The notes under the pieces: generated by a model
The model's input: the letters and a program-made list of their open reading frames with translations, nothing else
Told to the model about the DNA's origin: nothing
The model's database searches: none
Shown here: positions 24,435 through 34,283 of the stretch, in pieces
Position numbering within the stretch: position 1 is the stretch's first letter
Layout: every line of letters begins with the position of its first letter
Made by a program: the position numbers and the translations under genes
NCBI GenBank assembly: GCA_028641055.1
Contig: CM054063.1
Location: 43,195,136 to 43,259,135, forward strand
Direction of reading: 5' to 3'
Length of the DNA: 64,000 bases
Origin: Alopecurus myosuroides
Taxonomy: Eukaryota; Streptophyta; Magnoliopsida; Poales; Poaceae

Positions 24435-24908
24435 TGTCGTGGGATAATCACGGCAGACGTTACCGGGGGTAACTTCTCTTGGGGCAAGACGACACAGGTG
24501 TTTGGGAGAGGGTTTAGCTCAGAGGAAAACGTGATGATATTCGATCTGGTAGCCGGAAATCAAGTCGCCGAGTCTCCGATCTCAATATAATAACTCAACT
24601 CTTGTCTTACACTGGATATTCGATATCAGGTGATATTGCTCGAACTTAGATCTCTCTCAACTAAACCTAGGGGTCGGTTTATAAAGCTCCCGTACCCCCT
24701 GGCTTGCCCTCCAAGGCGCACCCTGAATCCTACCCGGACACCACATACAAACCCTAACTTTCCTTTACCATAACCCACAATCCGGGTTACGAGGCCTAAA
24801 AACTTGGGCCTTCCAGAAGTTTCTTTACCCTTAGCCGGATCTTGCGCAGCGTCCTTTGGGCCGAGTTACACCTTGGAGTTGGCCTACCGGGTTATTATCC
24901 CTCCATCA
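24435..24908 (-). repeat. RLG-B 5' LTR (474 bp)
   Basis: TG...CA ends, adjacent to the primer site. It is nearly identical to the copy at 14906-15379 and clearly more distant from the LTR at 31988-32455. This pairs it with the left copy and not with RLG-A. Confidence 0.9.
24678..24685 (-). promoter_or_regulatory. LTR promoter TATA box
   Basis: TTTATAAA, self-complementary, within the 5' LTR about 230 bases upstream (minus strand) of the U3 end. It would start transcription toward gag. The same box is intact at 15148-15155 and altered (tttatata) in the RLG-A LTR. Confidence 0.55.
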
Positions 24909-24913
24909 GTTGA

Positions 24914-25200
24914 TATGATAAAAGTTAGGTCAGCAAGCCGCCTCATTAAAAACCCTCAAGTTCCCTTAGGTACCCTAAATATATGCAACTTGCTAAAAAA
25001 AAGCTAATGTACTAAGAACAGTAAATAATACTTACCTGGAAGAAGGATAAAAAACATAACAGAAATAAAAACTTGATAAAAACACATGAAAAGGAAATAA
25101 TATATTGTTTAACCATCTCTTTGTTGATATGAGAAAAGTTAGGTCAGCAAGCCGCCTCATTAAAAACCCTCCAGTCCCCTTAGGTACCCTGGATAGGAAA
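24914..25200. repeat. 214-bp tandem duplication in the RLG-A 3' region
   Basis: The block starting 'gttaggtcagcaagccgcc' occurs at 24924 and again at 25138. Between them runs the same 'aatatatgcaacttgc ... aaccatctcttt' sequence that also ends at 14905. RLG-B is inserted in the outer copy. RLG-B and RLG-C have one copy each. Confidence 0.75.
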
Positions 25201-25263
25201 AGAGTGCGTCTGAAACCTGCTGCCTGTTACATCGTGTAATTCCACTTGCGAATCTAGTCTATA

Positions 25264-26721
25264 CTAGGTATAGTAGGGACGCAGCTGAGCCACGTTCCAT
25301 GGTCTTTCTCTCTCTTGCATAGATGAAGTGGTATGAGCGGTGTCGTTAACCGTAGCCGACTCTTCCCTTGCATCTATCAAGTAATATGATCCATTGTGCA
25401 GATTCCGGCTTATGATAAACGGTCCTTCCCATGGAGGTGATAACTTGTGCTTTCCTTCCTTTGATTGTACCAGGCGCAGAACCAGGTCTCCTTCCTGGAA
25501 GACCCGGGTTTTCACGCGCCGGCTATGATATCTCCGCAGATCCTGCTGATATATGGTTGATCTCTCCAAATCTTGTTCCCTGTGTTCTTCTAGCATATCC
25601 ACGGCGTCCTGCCGGGTCTTCTCGTTCTCCACCTCGACATAAGCCGATACTCGAGGCGAGTCATGAATAATATCACTCGGCAACACCGCCTCTGCACCAT
25701 AAACCATGAAAAACGGTGTCATCTGAGTAGATCTGTTAGGTGTAGTGTTGATACCCCAAACCACTGAAGGTAATTCTTCAACCCATGCACCATCAGCTCT
25801 GATACACGGGACTCACAACCGTGGCTTTAATCCACGAAGCAACTCCTGATTTGCCCTCTCCACTTGTCCATTAGCCTGTGGGTGGGCCACTGAGGCTATG
25901 TCCAAACGGATGCCATTGTTTCCATAGAACTTTTCCATCTCACCAAGGGACAAGTTGGTTCCATTGTCGGTAATTATGCTATGGGGGTACCCGAACCGAT
26001 AGATAATCCTTTTCAGGAACTTGACTGCTGTAATTGCTTCACAGTTGGTAACTGGCATAACCTCAACCCACTTGGTAAACTTATCAATAGACACCAAGAG
26101 ATGTGTCTTTTTGCAAGGTGACATGTGAAAGGGGCCAACCATATCCATGCCCCAAACAGCGAACGGCCAAGTTAACGGGATAGTCCGCAATTCCATAGCC
26201 GGCACATGGGTTTGGCAAGCGTACCTTTGACATCCGTCACACCTTGCCACCAAGCACTCTGCGTCTGCTAGGGCCGTGAGCCAGAAAAAACCATGTCGAT
26301 AAGCTTTGGCCACAAGGGATCTTGTGGATGCATGATGCCCACAATCACCTTCATGGATCTCCTTGAGGATCTGTCGGCCTTCTTCTGGTGCTACATAGCG
26401 CAAAAAGATTCCTGCTGCACTTCTCTTGTATAACTCCCCATTGATGATAGAATATCCCTTTGCTCGCCTCAGAATTTGTCTTGCTAATACCTCCTGCTGT
26501 GGTAACTCGCCCCGTGATAGGTAGGCCAGGAACGACTCTGTCCACTCGGGAATAACGCGTATTGTGGCCACGAGCTCCAAATCCGGGTCTTGATTTGCCA
26601 GTTCTTGCTCAGACTCGGTTTTAACTGATGGTCGCCATAGCTCATCCAGGAAAACATTAGGTGGAACCGGCTCTCTGCGCGAGCCGAGTCTGGCGAGTGC
26701 GTCTGCTGCCTCGTTTTTCTT
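25264..26721 (-). pseudogene. RLG-A integrase
   Basis: The zinc-binding HHCC region shows HEGDCGHH and CDGCQRYAC. The catalytic D-D-E residues are visible in GMDMVGPF, ITDNGTNLS and NGQVERANQ. The C-terminal part carries the GPF-type module (PPWEGPFIISRNL). An in-frame TGA at 25813-25815 splits the domain between LKPRL and the continuing VVWGIN block. The protein would end at QLRPYYT-stop (25264). It follows the RNase H region after a one-base frameshift at about 26717-26721. Confidence 0.9.
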
Positions 26722-28331
26722 CTGTCTATGTGCTCCACCTCATACCCGGAGAAACACCCGGCAGCCCTATCAACCTCTCTGCGGTATGCTGCCATAGTTG
26801 CATCTTTTCTATCCCAACTTCCTGAGACCTGCTGCACCACAAGGTCCGAATCTCCAAAGCATCGTATCCTCTTAATGTTCATCTCCTTGGCTACCTTTAA
26901 GCCATGCAATAAGGCCTCATACTCGGCCACGTTTTTGGAACAATCAAAGTGAATCTGTAGTACGTAACTCAATTTGTCTCCTTTTGGTGATGTTAGCACC
27001 ACTCCAGCTCCTGATCCCTCGTATTGCTTGGAACCATCAAAGTGCATTATCCAAGACTCGGAGTTTGGAGTCATGGTGGGCATGCCTGTGTGCGTCCAAT
27101 CGTTAATGAAGTCAACTAGTGCTTGAGATTTGATTGCTGACCTGGGCTCGTAGTTGATGTGATAATCCCCCATCTCGATCGCCCACTTGGTTATTCTACC
27201 TGTTCCATCCGAGTTTCTGATGATATCCGACATTGGTATAGAACTGACCACTGTTATGGGGTGTTCCTGAAAATACGGCTTCAATTTCCGGCTGGCCATG
27301 AAGACCCCGAAAACCAGCTTTTGCCAATGTGGATAGCGTTGTTTTGCCTCTGATAATACCTCGCTGACGTAGTAAACCGGCCTCTGGACCGGGTGATCTT
27401 TCCCATCCCCTTTACGCTCCACAACAACCACTGCACTAACCGCCCGGGGGCCGGCTGCTACGTACAGTAGCATGGGTTCTTTAGGACCCGGGGCAGCTAG
27501 GACTGGTGCCTCAGATAGGTGCTTCTTTAGTGCCTCGAACGCCTCATCCGCCTCTTGGTCCCAAACGAATTTATCGGACTTCTTCAAGAGCCGGTACAAG
27601 GGTATTGCCTTTTCTCCGAGTCTGGATATAAACCGGCTCAGGGCTGCTACGCACCCTGTGAGCTTATGGACATGCTTCAAATTTTCCGGCTTTTTCAGAC
27701 TTTGGATAGCTTTGATTTTATCCAGATTTGCCTCAATTCCTCTCTCGGAAACGATAAAGCCGAGTAACTTCCCAGCTGGAACTCCAAATACGCACTTTGT
27801 CGGGTTAAGTTTAATCTGGCACCTTCTCAGATTCTTCAACGTTTCCTTTAGGTCATCAATAAATGTCTCCGCCTTTCTGGTCTTGATCACCACATCATCT
27901 ACATAAGCGTGGACATTGCGTCCAATTTGGTCCTCAAAGCACTTCTGAATACACCGTTGATAGGTTGCGCCAGCGTTCTTCAATCCAAATGTCATGGTCT
28001 TGTAACAAAAGGCCCCAAAAGGGGTTATGAACGATGTTTTCTCCCAGTCTTCCTTCTTGAACTTGATCTGATGATACCCGAAATATGCATCCAGGAAACA
28101 TAATAGGTCACTTCCAGCCACGGCGTCTATGATCTGATCTATCCTTGGTAGTGCAAACAGATCGTTTGGGCAATGCTTGTTGAGACTCGTATAATCAATG
28201 CACATCCTCCACTCATTAGTCTTTTTCATCACGAGAACCGGATTTGCTAACCAGTCCGGGTGAAATACTTCCATGATAAAGCCGGCTATCAGCAGCCGAG
28301 CAATTTCTTCCCCTATAGCTTTTCTTCTTTC
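26722..28331 (-). pseudogene. RLG-A reverse transcriptase and dual RNase H
   Basis: RT begins in the block ERRKAIGEE and shows HPDWLANPVLV, WRMCIDYTSLNK, SFITPFGAFCY and the catalytic YVDD (in HAYVDDVVIK). The connecting RNase H follows (VYYVSEVL, QRYPHWQKL). A second RNase H shows the metal-binding pattern HFDGSK, NVAEYEAL and FGDSDLVVQQ, the archaeal-type RNase H found in Tat elements. The frame is open from 28331 to an A-run at about 26717-26721 where one base appears to be missing, shifting the reading frame before the integrase. Confidence 0.92.
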
Positions 28332-29537
28332 TTAATTCATTTTCCTCAGGCCATGTTTCACAGGCCTGGACTTGGGATCGACGTGCAAACTGTGCTCTGC
28401 CAGCTCTGTAGGGATACCCGGCATATCGCTAGGCGTCCAGGCGAACACATCCTGATTTGAACGAATAAACTCCACAAGTGCTTTCTCCTGCTCGATGTCC
28501 AAGTTGGATCCTATAGCAAATTGCTTAGAGGGATCACCCTCGACAAAAGCCACCATCTCGGTGTCCTGTGCTGCCTTGAATTTTGCTCTCTCATCTTCAG
28601 TATTCGGTCTTTTTAACGTTGTTCTGTCATCCGGGTCTACTTGAGACCGGTAATACTTGAGTTCCTCTTTTCTGCAAGCTAGCTCCGCCATGGCTGCATA
28701 TCCTTCGTCGCACTCAGCTGCTATATCCCGGCTCCCATGTATGGTGATGGTCTGCTTGGGACCCGGTATTTTTAGCTGTAGATACACATAACACGGCCTG
28801 GCCATGAACTTAGCATAAGCCGGCCTTCCGAATAGCGCGTGATAAGGACTGCGCAACTTAACCACCTCGAAAGTGAGCCACTCGACTCGGAAATTATCCT
28901 TCGATTCTCCAAAAGCTACCTCCAATGTGATCTTTCCCTCGGGGCACGCTGAGTGACCCGGCACAATCCCATGAAAAATTGTCGAACTTTTCTGTAGCTG
29001 AGATTCCTTGAGACCCATGCGTAGAAAGGTTTCCCAATACAAGATGTTGATGCTACTTCCGCCGTCCATTAAGACCTTTTTCAGCTCATAACCATTAACC
29101 TGCGGTGCAACCACCAATGATAAGACTCTCGGGTGTTCTATCCTTTCCGGGTGATCTCTTCTGCTCCACGTTACGTCCTGCTCCGACCATCTCAGGTATG
29201 TCAGAACGGCCGAGGAAACAGAGTCTACCGCCTTTTTCAGTATCTTTTTGTCCTTGTTAGAAGTTCTTGTAGTATGCACATGATATTGTCCCAACTGCTT
29301 GGGGTTAGCTTGGAAACCTCCAGATCCCCCTTGGTTGTTACCCGGATTTCCGCCTGTCGGGTTACCGGCTGGGGGTGGGCCGTTGCCCGGGTTTCCACCC
29401 GGACCCGGTCCTCCTCCCCGACCTGCACCTCGCATGGCTTTGTTTACTTCCTCGTTCTTCCATCTCTGTAGGTCCGCGCACTGCTCCAATGAGTGGTTAG
29501 CCGGCCTACCGTTTCTGCTGTGCTTTGGGCACGCCAT
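28332..29537 (-). pseudogene. RLG-A gag C-terminus and aspartic protease
   Basis: Opens MACPKHSRNGRPANHSLEQC, continues through a Gly/Pro/Asn-rich segment, then the protease with active-site D-G-G-S in VLMDGGSSINILY. The flap region follows. The frame runs directly into RT but is closed by a TAA at 28332-28334 after GLRKMN. That stop looks like a point mutation, since the RT frame continues unchanged. A single gag-pro-pol frame was probably ancestral. Confidence 0.9.
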
Positions 29538-31923
29538 TCTGAAGATATCCCAGTTGTTACCCGGCCTTGGCGGCCCTTGATAGTTTCCTCCGTTAGGTTT
29601 CCTCCATTGAAATTTCCTTCTGCCCTGGGTCTCGAAGACCCGGCTTCTGTGCTAGCGACAAACTCGGAGCTTCCCTCAAACGGGCGCTTGTTCTGATTGT
29701 TCCCATTGTTGCCTCCATTGTTACCCGGCGTCGATCCGTTGCTGGTTCTTCCATTATTACCTGTGTTTGCTTTTGTTTTCTTGTCATCGACATCCTCTTC
29801 TGTAGTATCCGTTGCAGCGTGTTTGCTGCATGCATCCATTAGCTCTCCCATCGTAACCTCTGAAGCATTTCGACTAGATTTCATGCGAGTTAACTTTTGC
29901 ACTAAAGGTATGTACTTGCACGTCTTTGCCATAGCTTGTAACGCATCCTTGGGCTGAATATCCGTAGAAGAGTGAAGTATCTCCATGACTCGGCGCACCC
30001 AGCTGCGCGCCGACTCTCCCTTCTTCTGGACACACCGCTCTAGGTCATCGATAGTAAATAGCTTTCTGCACGTCCCATGAAAGTGCTTGATAAACGCAGT
30101 TTTCAGCTCCTCCCATGACTTGATAGATCCTTCCGGTAAATTATTGAACCATAACTTTGCTGCTCCTTCTGACATCATCAAGTACATGAACTTGGCTTGA
30201 AGATTTTCGGATGCATTGCGAATCGACATAGCCATCTCATAACTGCTCAACCATGTTTCTAGATCCATAGTCGGCTCATAATTCACTACTTTACCCGGTT
30301 CCTTGAATTTATCCGGGTAAGGCTCAGCCCTGATGTTATCCGACAGGCACTTAGGCCCAGCGAGATTAGTCGGAACTGGCCTCACTCGGGAAATGTGCGA
30401 TCCTGCGGGGGGTACGGCTGGGCGCGGCACTGCTGGTGGCCCATGCACCGCAGACCCGGCCACGGCTCTCCTGGCTCTGGAACTATCCACAATAGCTTGC
30501 GCTGCTGATGCTGCTGGTACAGCCTGAACCCGGGGAGGAGGCGGCATTTGCTGCTGCTCTTCCCTCCGCCGCGCTGAACTTGTCTGAATATTGCCTGTAT
30601 TGCCTCGTTGCGGGCTGATATATGGTGTCCCATGCATTCCACTTCTGTGATCCGGGTAATTAACTTGTTGCGCCACCGCAGTGCGTAATAGATCTATCGC
30701 CCGTCGGGTCTCCTCTGCGTGGGGTGACTCTCTCACGGGGATTTGATTCAATGCGAGTGTTGCTACGTACACATTATCCATGGGGTTGTTGTAATGACCT
30801 GCTGGTGTGCAAAATCGTGATGGTGGTGGTGGTGGTAATGTATTGCCGGTAGTAACTCCGGTCTGCAATATGGGTAACCCGGCTTGCACGTTTGCCGGCT
30901 GTGCTCCTCCAGTTGCGGGTTGATGTACAGTTCCTTGGTTCGCCGCTGGAATCGGCTGATCCTGAGGTGTGATGAATAGCGCGGCCGGGTTTATGACTCC
31001 ACCCGTTGCCGGTAATATGGTCTGATGCCTCTGACGTACCCTGGTTGTTTCTTCTCGGAGCAGGTTTTCCAATGCGTCCAGCTCACGTTGGCGCGTGGCC
31101 ATCCCTTGCCTTTCTGCTTCTACTTGACTTCTCTGTTGCTACAATGCACGACGGGATACATCCAGATCCCTAACACGCTCCACCGCGTTTTCCGGAGTTG
31201 TGACTGTGGCTAGAACGGTGGGATCTAGAATCATATTGTTGTTGAACAGGGCCGGGTGTTGTGGATTTGAAGGACCCACCCCTGGCGTCCGGTTTGCCAG
31301 GTATCCGAACGTGTTTGCCTGCAAGTCACTATCCGCCGCATGGCTGGTAACTGATGCCGATTCTCCGTCAACCCGGGTCAGAACCGGGTTTCCGTCAACC
31401 GGACCTTGATGCTGGGCCAATGCTTGTGCTGCTCCGACAGCGGCCGCGGTCACGTTCCCCTGATTAAGATTAGTTGGAGGAGCCGTGTAGACCGCGACCT
31501 GGCGCATAATGCTTGGCGCAGATTCGTACTCTTCCTCATCACCGCTATTTTCCTCGTACCGGTCCTCCAGCAGGTGCAAGATAGACTCGGTATCATCTTC
31601 TCTCATAACCCGGCACGCGGGGTCCATGTCGGCTCCTCCGGTTGTTCCCTCTTCGTGGTGGGCTCTTCTGTCGGATCTACTGTACCGACCGATTCTTCTC
31701 CATCCGACTGAACATAGGTGGCCTCCCCTGACACAGAGTCAAATCCAAAATCATCAGGGATTGAACTGGACGTACGTACCATCCCGATGAAGACGTTGAT
31801 CCGGCCGATTGTCACGACAGATCCGGATTCGAGCAGATCCGACTCCGGCCCCCAGCCAAAATCGTCCACCATCTTCTCTCCTTCGGGGTCGGTGTAGATC
31901 TCGCCGATGACGAGGTTCTCCAT
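29444..31923 (-). pseudogene. RLG-A gag
   Basis: Starts at ATG 31923 (MENLVIGEIY); the frame is open into the LTR up to 32085. Acidic N-terminus, coiled coil (RQRELDALE), proline-rich linker, then the capsid-like Retrotrans_gag domain (TWLSSYEMAMSIRNASENLQ, FHGTCRKLFTIDDLERC). Breaks: frameshift near 31615, TAG at 31139-31141, and a small deletion near 29595 that shifts the frame before the CPKHSRNGR block. Gag would form the particle shell that packages the RNA. Confidence 0.88.
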
Positions 31924-31987
31924 GTTCTTCCGAGCTTCTCCCGTGATGTAAACACCCTTGGACGTGAGCCCCATGGTGGGCGCCAAC

Positions 31988-32455
31988 TGTCGTGGGATAA
32001 TCACGGCAGACGTTACCGGGGGTAACTTATCTTGGGGCAAATCGACTCTGGTGTTTGGGAGAGGGTTTAGCTCTAAGGAAGCCATGGTGATATGCGATCT
32101 GGTAGCCGGAAATCAAGTCGCCGAGTCTCCGATCTAAATATATTAACTCAACTCTCGTGTTACAATGGATACTCGATACCTTGCAATATCGTTCGAACTC
32201 TTGGTAATCTAACCCTAGGGGCCGGTTTATATAGTACCCGAACTCCCTGGCCTACTATCCAAGGCGTACTCTGAATCCTACCCGGACACTGCCTACAAGC
32301 ACTAAACTTCCTTATCAGAGCCCACAATCCGGGTTACGAGGCCTACACTCCTGGGCCTTCTAGAAGCTCCTTTATCCTAAGCCGGGTTTTGCGCAGCGTC
32401 CTTTGGGCCGAGTTACTCCTTGGCGTTGGTCTACCGGGTTATCATCTCTCCATCA
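31988..32455 (-). repeat. RLG-A 5' LTR (468 bp)
   Basis: Same TGTCGTGGG...CCATCA ends as the RLG-B LTRs but with many more substitutions and several small deletions, in keeping with an older insertion. The primer site adjoins at 31968-31987. The flanking bases to the right are agaag; the matching target duplication is expected to the left of the window. Confidence 0.88.
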
Positions 32456-32537
32456 AGAAGCTAATGGATGAGTGGAATTTAGGAGTGGAGGAGGAGAGAA
32501 GCTAATGGAGGAGTGGACTCTAGGAGTGGAGGAGGAG
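32456..32537. repeat. 41-bp tandem duplication
   Basis: Two units, 32456-32496 and 32497-32537, start agaagctaatgga and end gtggaggaggag, with three differences. They directly abut the RLG-A LTR. Confidence 0.85.
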
Positions 32538-33100
32538 AGATGCTCGGTCTCATAAAATTTTACTTCGGACAAAATAGCTCTCCACGATACGTGCATTAAC
32601 GTCTCAGTGCATGGGAAAGACGGGACGTCGCCACAGTTATATCTACATGCGTCCCTAGCCTGCTTTGGGGCTAGATAGCTATTGCACGCAATGCCGTCGT
32701 GCACACTTTTCCTCCTTGCGCTGCGTGTTGTGCCTGCGTGACCCGTCGCATCTTGATCTTAATGCGTGCCTTCGGGCGTGGCCGGGCATGTACATGCATG
32801 CCCATGCCTCGCTTCTTCTTGCATGCATTGCTGGCTAGCTATGGACTGTTGGGTCGAAGTCGGCGCCGGCCGTATGCGTACTAGCCCGTGCTGCATGCGC
32901 GTTGCTAAGCGCGTGCATGACCTGGCCGTTTGTGTGTGCTCGTTGTCATTGCTGCGCCTGGACAACAAATTAAATGTTAAAGGCCGGCCTCAGAGCCAAT
33001 TAATGTTATTTGGGGATCCGCCGAGCAGCCTCTCCCCGCCGTTATATTACCCGAACGGTGCATTTGCAGGGCCTCTGCAAAACACACCCCCTTAATTAAC
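32538..33100. other. Non-repetitive stretch, no gene recognised
   Basis: Mixed-composition DNA with several short open frames on both strands but nothing I recognise. It looks like low-copy sequence compared with its surroundings. Confidence 0.5.
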
Positions 33101-33549
33101 ATGTCTCCAATAGATAGCTTGTGCAAGACACAAGAGGTCAGCTTTGTGCTCTCTGCGCGCGTCATGACCTGGACGACTATCGAGCTAATCGGGGAGGAAC
33201 CGCTTGAGGCCGCACACCAAGTGGAGTACATCGGCCCCGACGGATATGACCTCTCCGATGTGGTGCAGTTCTTCACCGCTGGTGGAAATATCTCTGCTTG
33301 GAGCGTCCCGCACATCGTGGTTGGCGCAAAGTACGCCGATCGGTGGATGTTCATCATCGACCACGGCAACGATGGTGACGGGGTCTACGACAGGCTTTGG
33401 GAGCATGGCTCGGGAGCAAATCTGTCGGCGGTCCCTACTGGTTGAATGACACCCTGGTGTGCTGCGTCCAAGTCAACCCTTTGCTCCTCTGGAACAAGTC
33501 CGTCCCACTGGTGCGTCCGGTTGTTCGTGTGCTTCATCGCGGCAACTAG
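33101..33549 (+). pseudogene. Unrecognised ORF, probable gene fragment with a frameshift
   Basis: ATG at 33101 opens MSPIDSLCKTQEV and reads 114 residues to 33445. Codons are rich in third-position G/C, as in grass genes, and the protein has an ordinary composition with tryptophans (WTTIELIGEE, WSVPHIVVGAKY, RWMFIIDHGNDGDG). Near 33415 a second frame takes over (LGSKSVGGPYWLND) and stays open to TAG at 33547. This suggests a one-step frameshift in a longer original. I do not recognise the family. No intron signals or neighbours point to a role; it could be a captured or decayed host gene. Confidence 0.45.
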
Positions 33550-34163
33550 TGTGCTTATAGAGCATATGTGTAACCTTCTACGTCGTTGAATCGTCGTGTT
33601 TTACTTGTCGACACGTCTGTTTGTGTTTTTATTGTGTTTTGTTACTCGATGTGTAATTAAGTTAATTTTTTTGTTTTTCAAGTACTCAGTTATCTGTCGT
33701 TCTTTAGTTATTGTTGGTTTCACAAAGAACCGTTCTGCATATTCTAACGTGTTTTATGCCCGACGACCTCAACTCCAAAATTATCTCATAATACTTCTTT
33801 ATTTCCTCACAAGGTACCTTTAGTAAATTGCATAAATAGTCAATTTGTTTAAGCCACCCACCAGTATCCAACGGCTAGCATAGTTTCCCGCACTTCCGCA
33901 AAAATTTCGCGTCCCTTCAAAAAATTTGCGCCAGGACAGCCGAACCAAAAAAATTCGCGCAATAATATTACTTTTGAGCCCTCCAGCACACAACGTTCAA
34001 ACTTTATCGCGGAGGTAATTTCTGTAATCATTGCGAAACACTCCCTTATCCCCTCGGCCCTCGTCCAAATAATCGATTACTCCCCCTTCTCCCCTCCAGT
34101 CCCCGTCCTCCCAGATCCCATCCCTCTTACACATCGCCGTATAGCTCTCTTGCCAGATCTCCC
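33550..34163. other. AT-rich spacer, then C/T-rich upstream region
   Basis: 33600-33850 is T-rich without coding potential. Between 33891 and 33960 the words aaatttcgcg, aaatttgcgc and aaattcgcgc recur. 34060-34160 is C/T-rich and reads like a leader before the ATG at 34164. Confidence 0.5.
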
Positions 34164-34283
34164 ATGTCGCCGTCGAGATCCCTCACGCCGCCCAGGACAA
34201 CCACCTCTCCGTCGTGCTCACCGATCTGCCACATCGTCACCAACCTCGTCGTCGTGTGCTCGCTGGTGTTCAACCTTGCCGTC
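34164..34283 (+). pseudogene. 5' exon of an interrupted unit (continues at 55203)
   Basis: ATG at 34164 reads MSPSRSLTPPRTTT and stays open until the LTR element begins at 34284. The other half resumes after the target duplication at 55203. A segment here (34209-34283) is repeated imperfectly at 55205-55290 (ccgtcgtgctcaccg ... ctcgctggtgt), so the original had a tandem duplication of about 75-85 bp around the insertion point. The product is unknown. The downstream exons at 56077-57063 may belong to the same unit. Confidence 0.4.

Larger units (their letters stand above)
14906..24908 (-). mobile_element. RLG-B: complete Ty3/gypsy element lacking most of pol, with antisense gene
   Basis: It is bounded by two 474-bp LTRs in the same orientation and flanked by attga (14901-14905) and gttga (24909-24913), a 5-bp target duplication with one mismatch. 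It sits inside the 3' internal region of RLG-A. Order on the minus strand: 5' LTR, primer site, gag, protease, a short RT stub, a non-coding stretch, then an antisense (plus-strand) spliced gene, and 3' LTR. RT, RNase H and integrase are missing, so the element could only move with enzymes from elsewhere. By hand the two LTRs differ at 8 substitutions and 2 one-base indels. At the commonly used grass rate (1.3e-8 per site per year) that suggests insertion roughly 0.6-0.7 million years ago. Confidence 0.9.
24909..32455 (-). mobile_element. RLG-A: Tat-lineage Ty3/gypsy element with gag-pol, 3' end interrupted
   Basis: 5' LTR at 31988-32455, primer site, then gag, protease, RT, RNase H, a second archaeal-type RNase H and integrase on the minus strand. 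The second RNase H is a hallmark of the Tat lineage. Beyond the integrase stop the 3' region is split by RLG-B (14906-24908) and continues at 14905-14665, where a CACTA element cuts it off. Its 3' LTR and any antisense gene are not in the window. It carries at least three in-frame stops and three frameshifts, so it is dead. Confidence 0.88.

Noticed and set aside
14906..32455. Three LTRs as a product of unequal recombination between tandem elements
   Set aside because: Flanks of 14906-24908 are continuous RLG-A sequence with a near-perfect target duplication and LTR pairing fits a nested insertion.
33891..33915. Left terminus of the CACTA-like element ending at 57899
   Set aside because: cacttccgcaaaaattt is only loosely similar to CACTACCAAATTCCGC, and the 3-bp flanks (ccg, tgg) do not match; kept only as a candidate.
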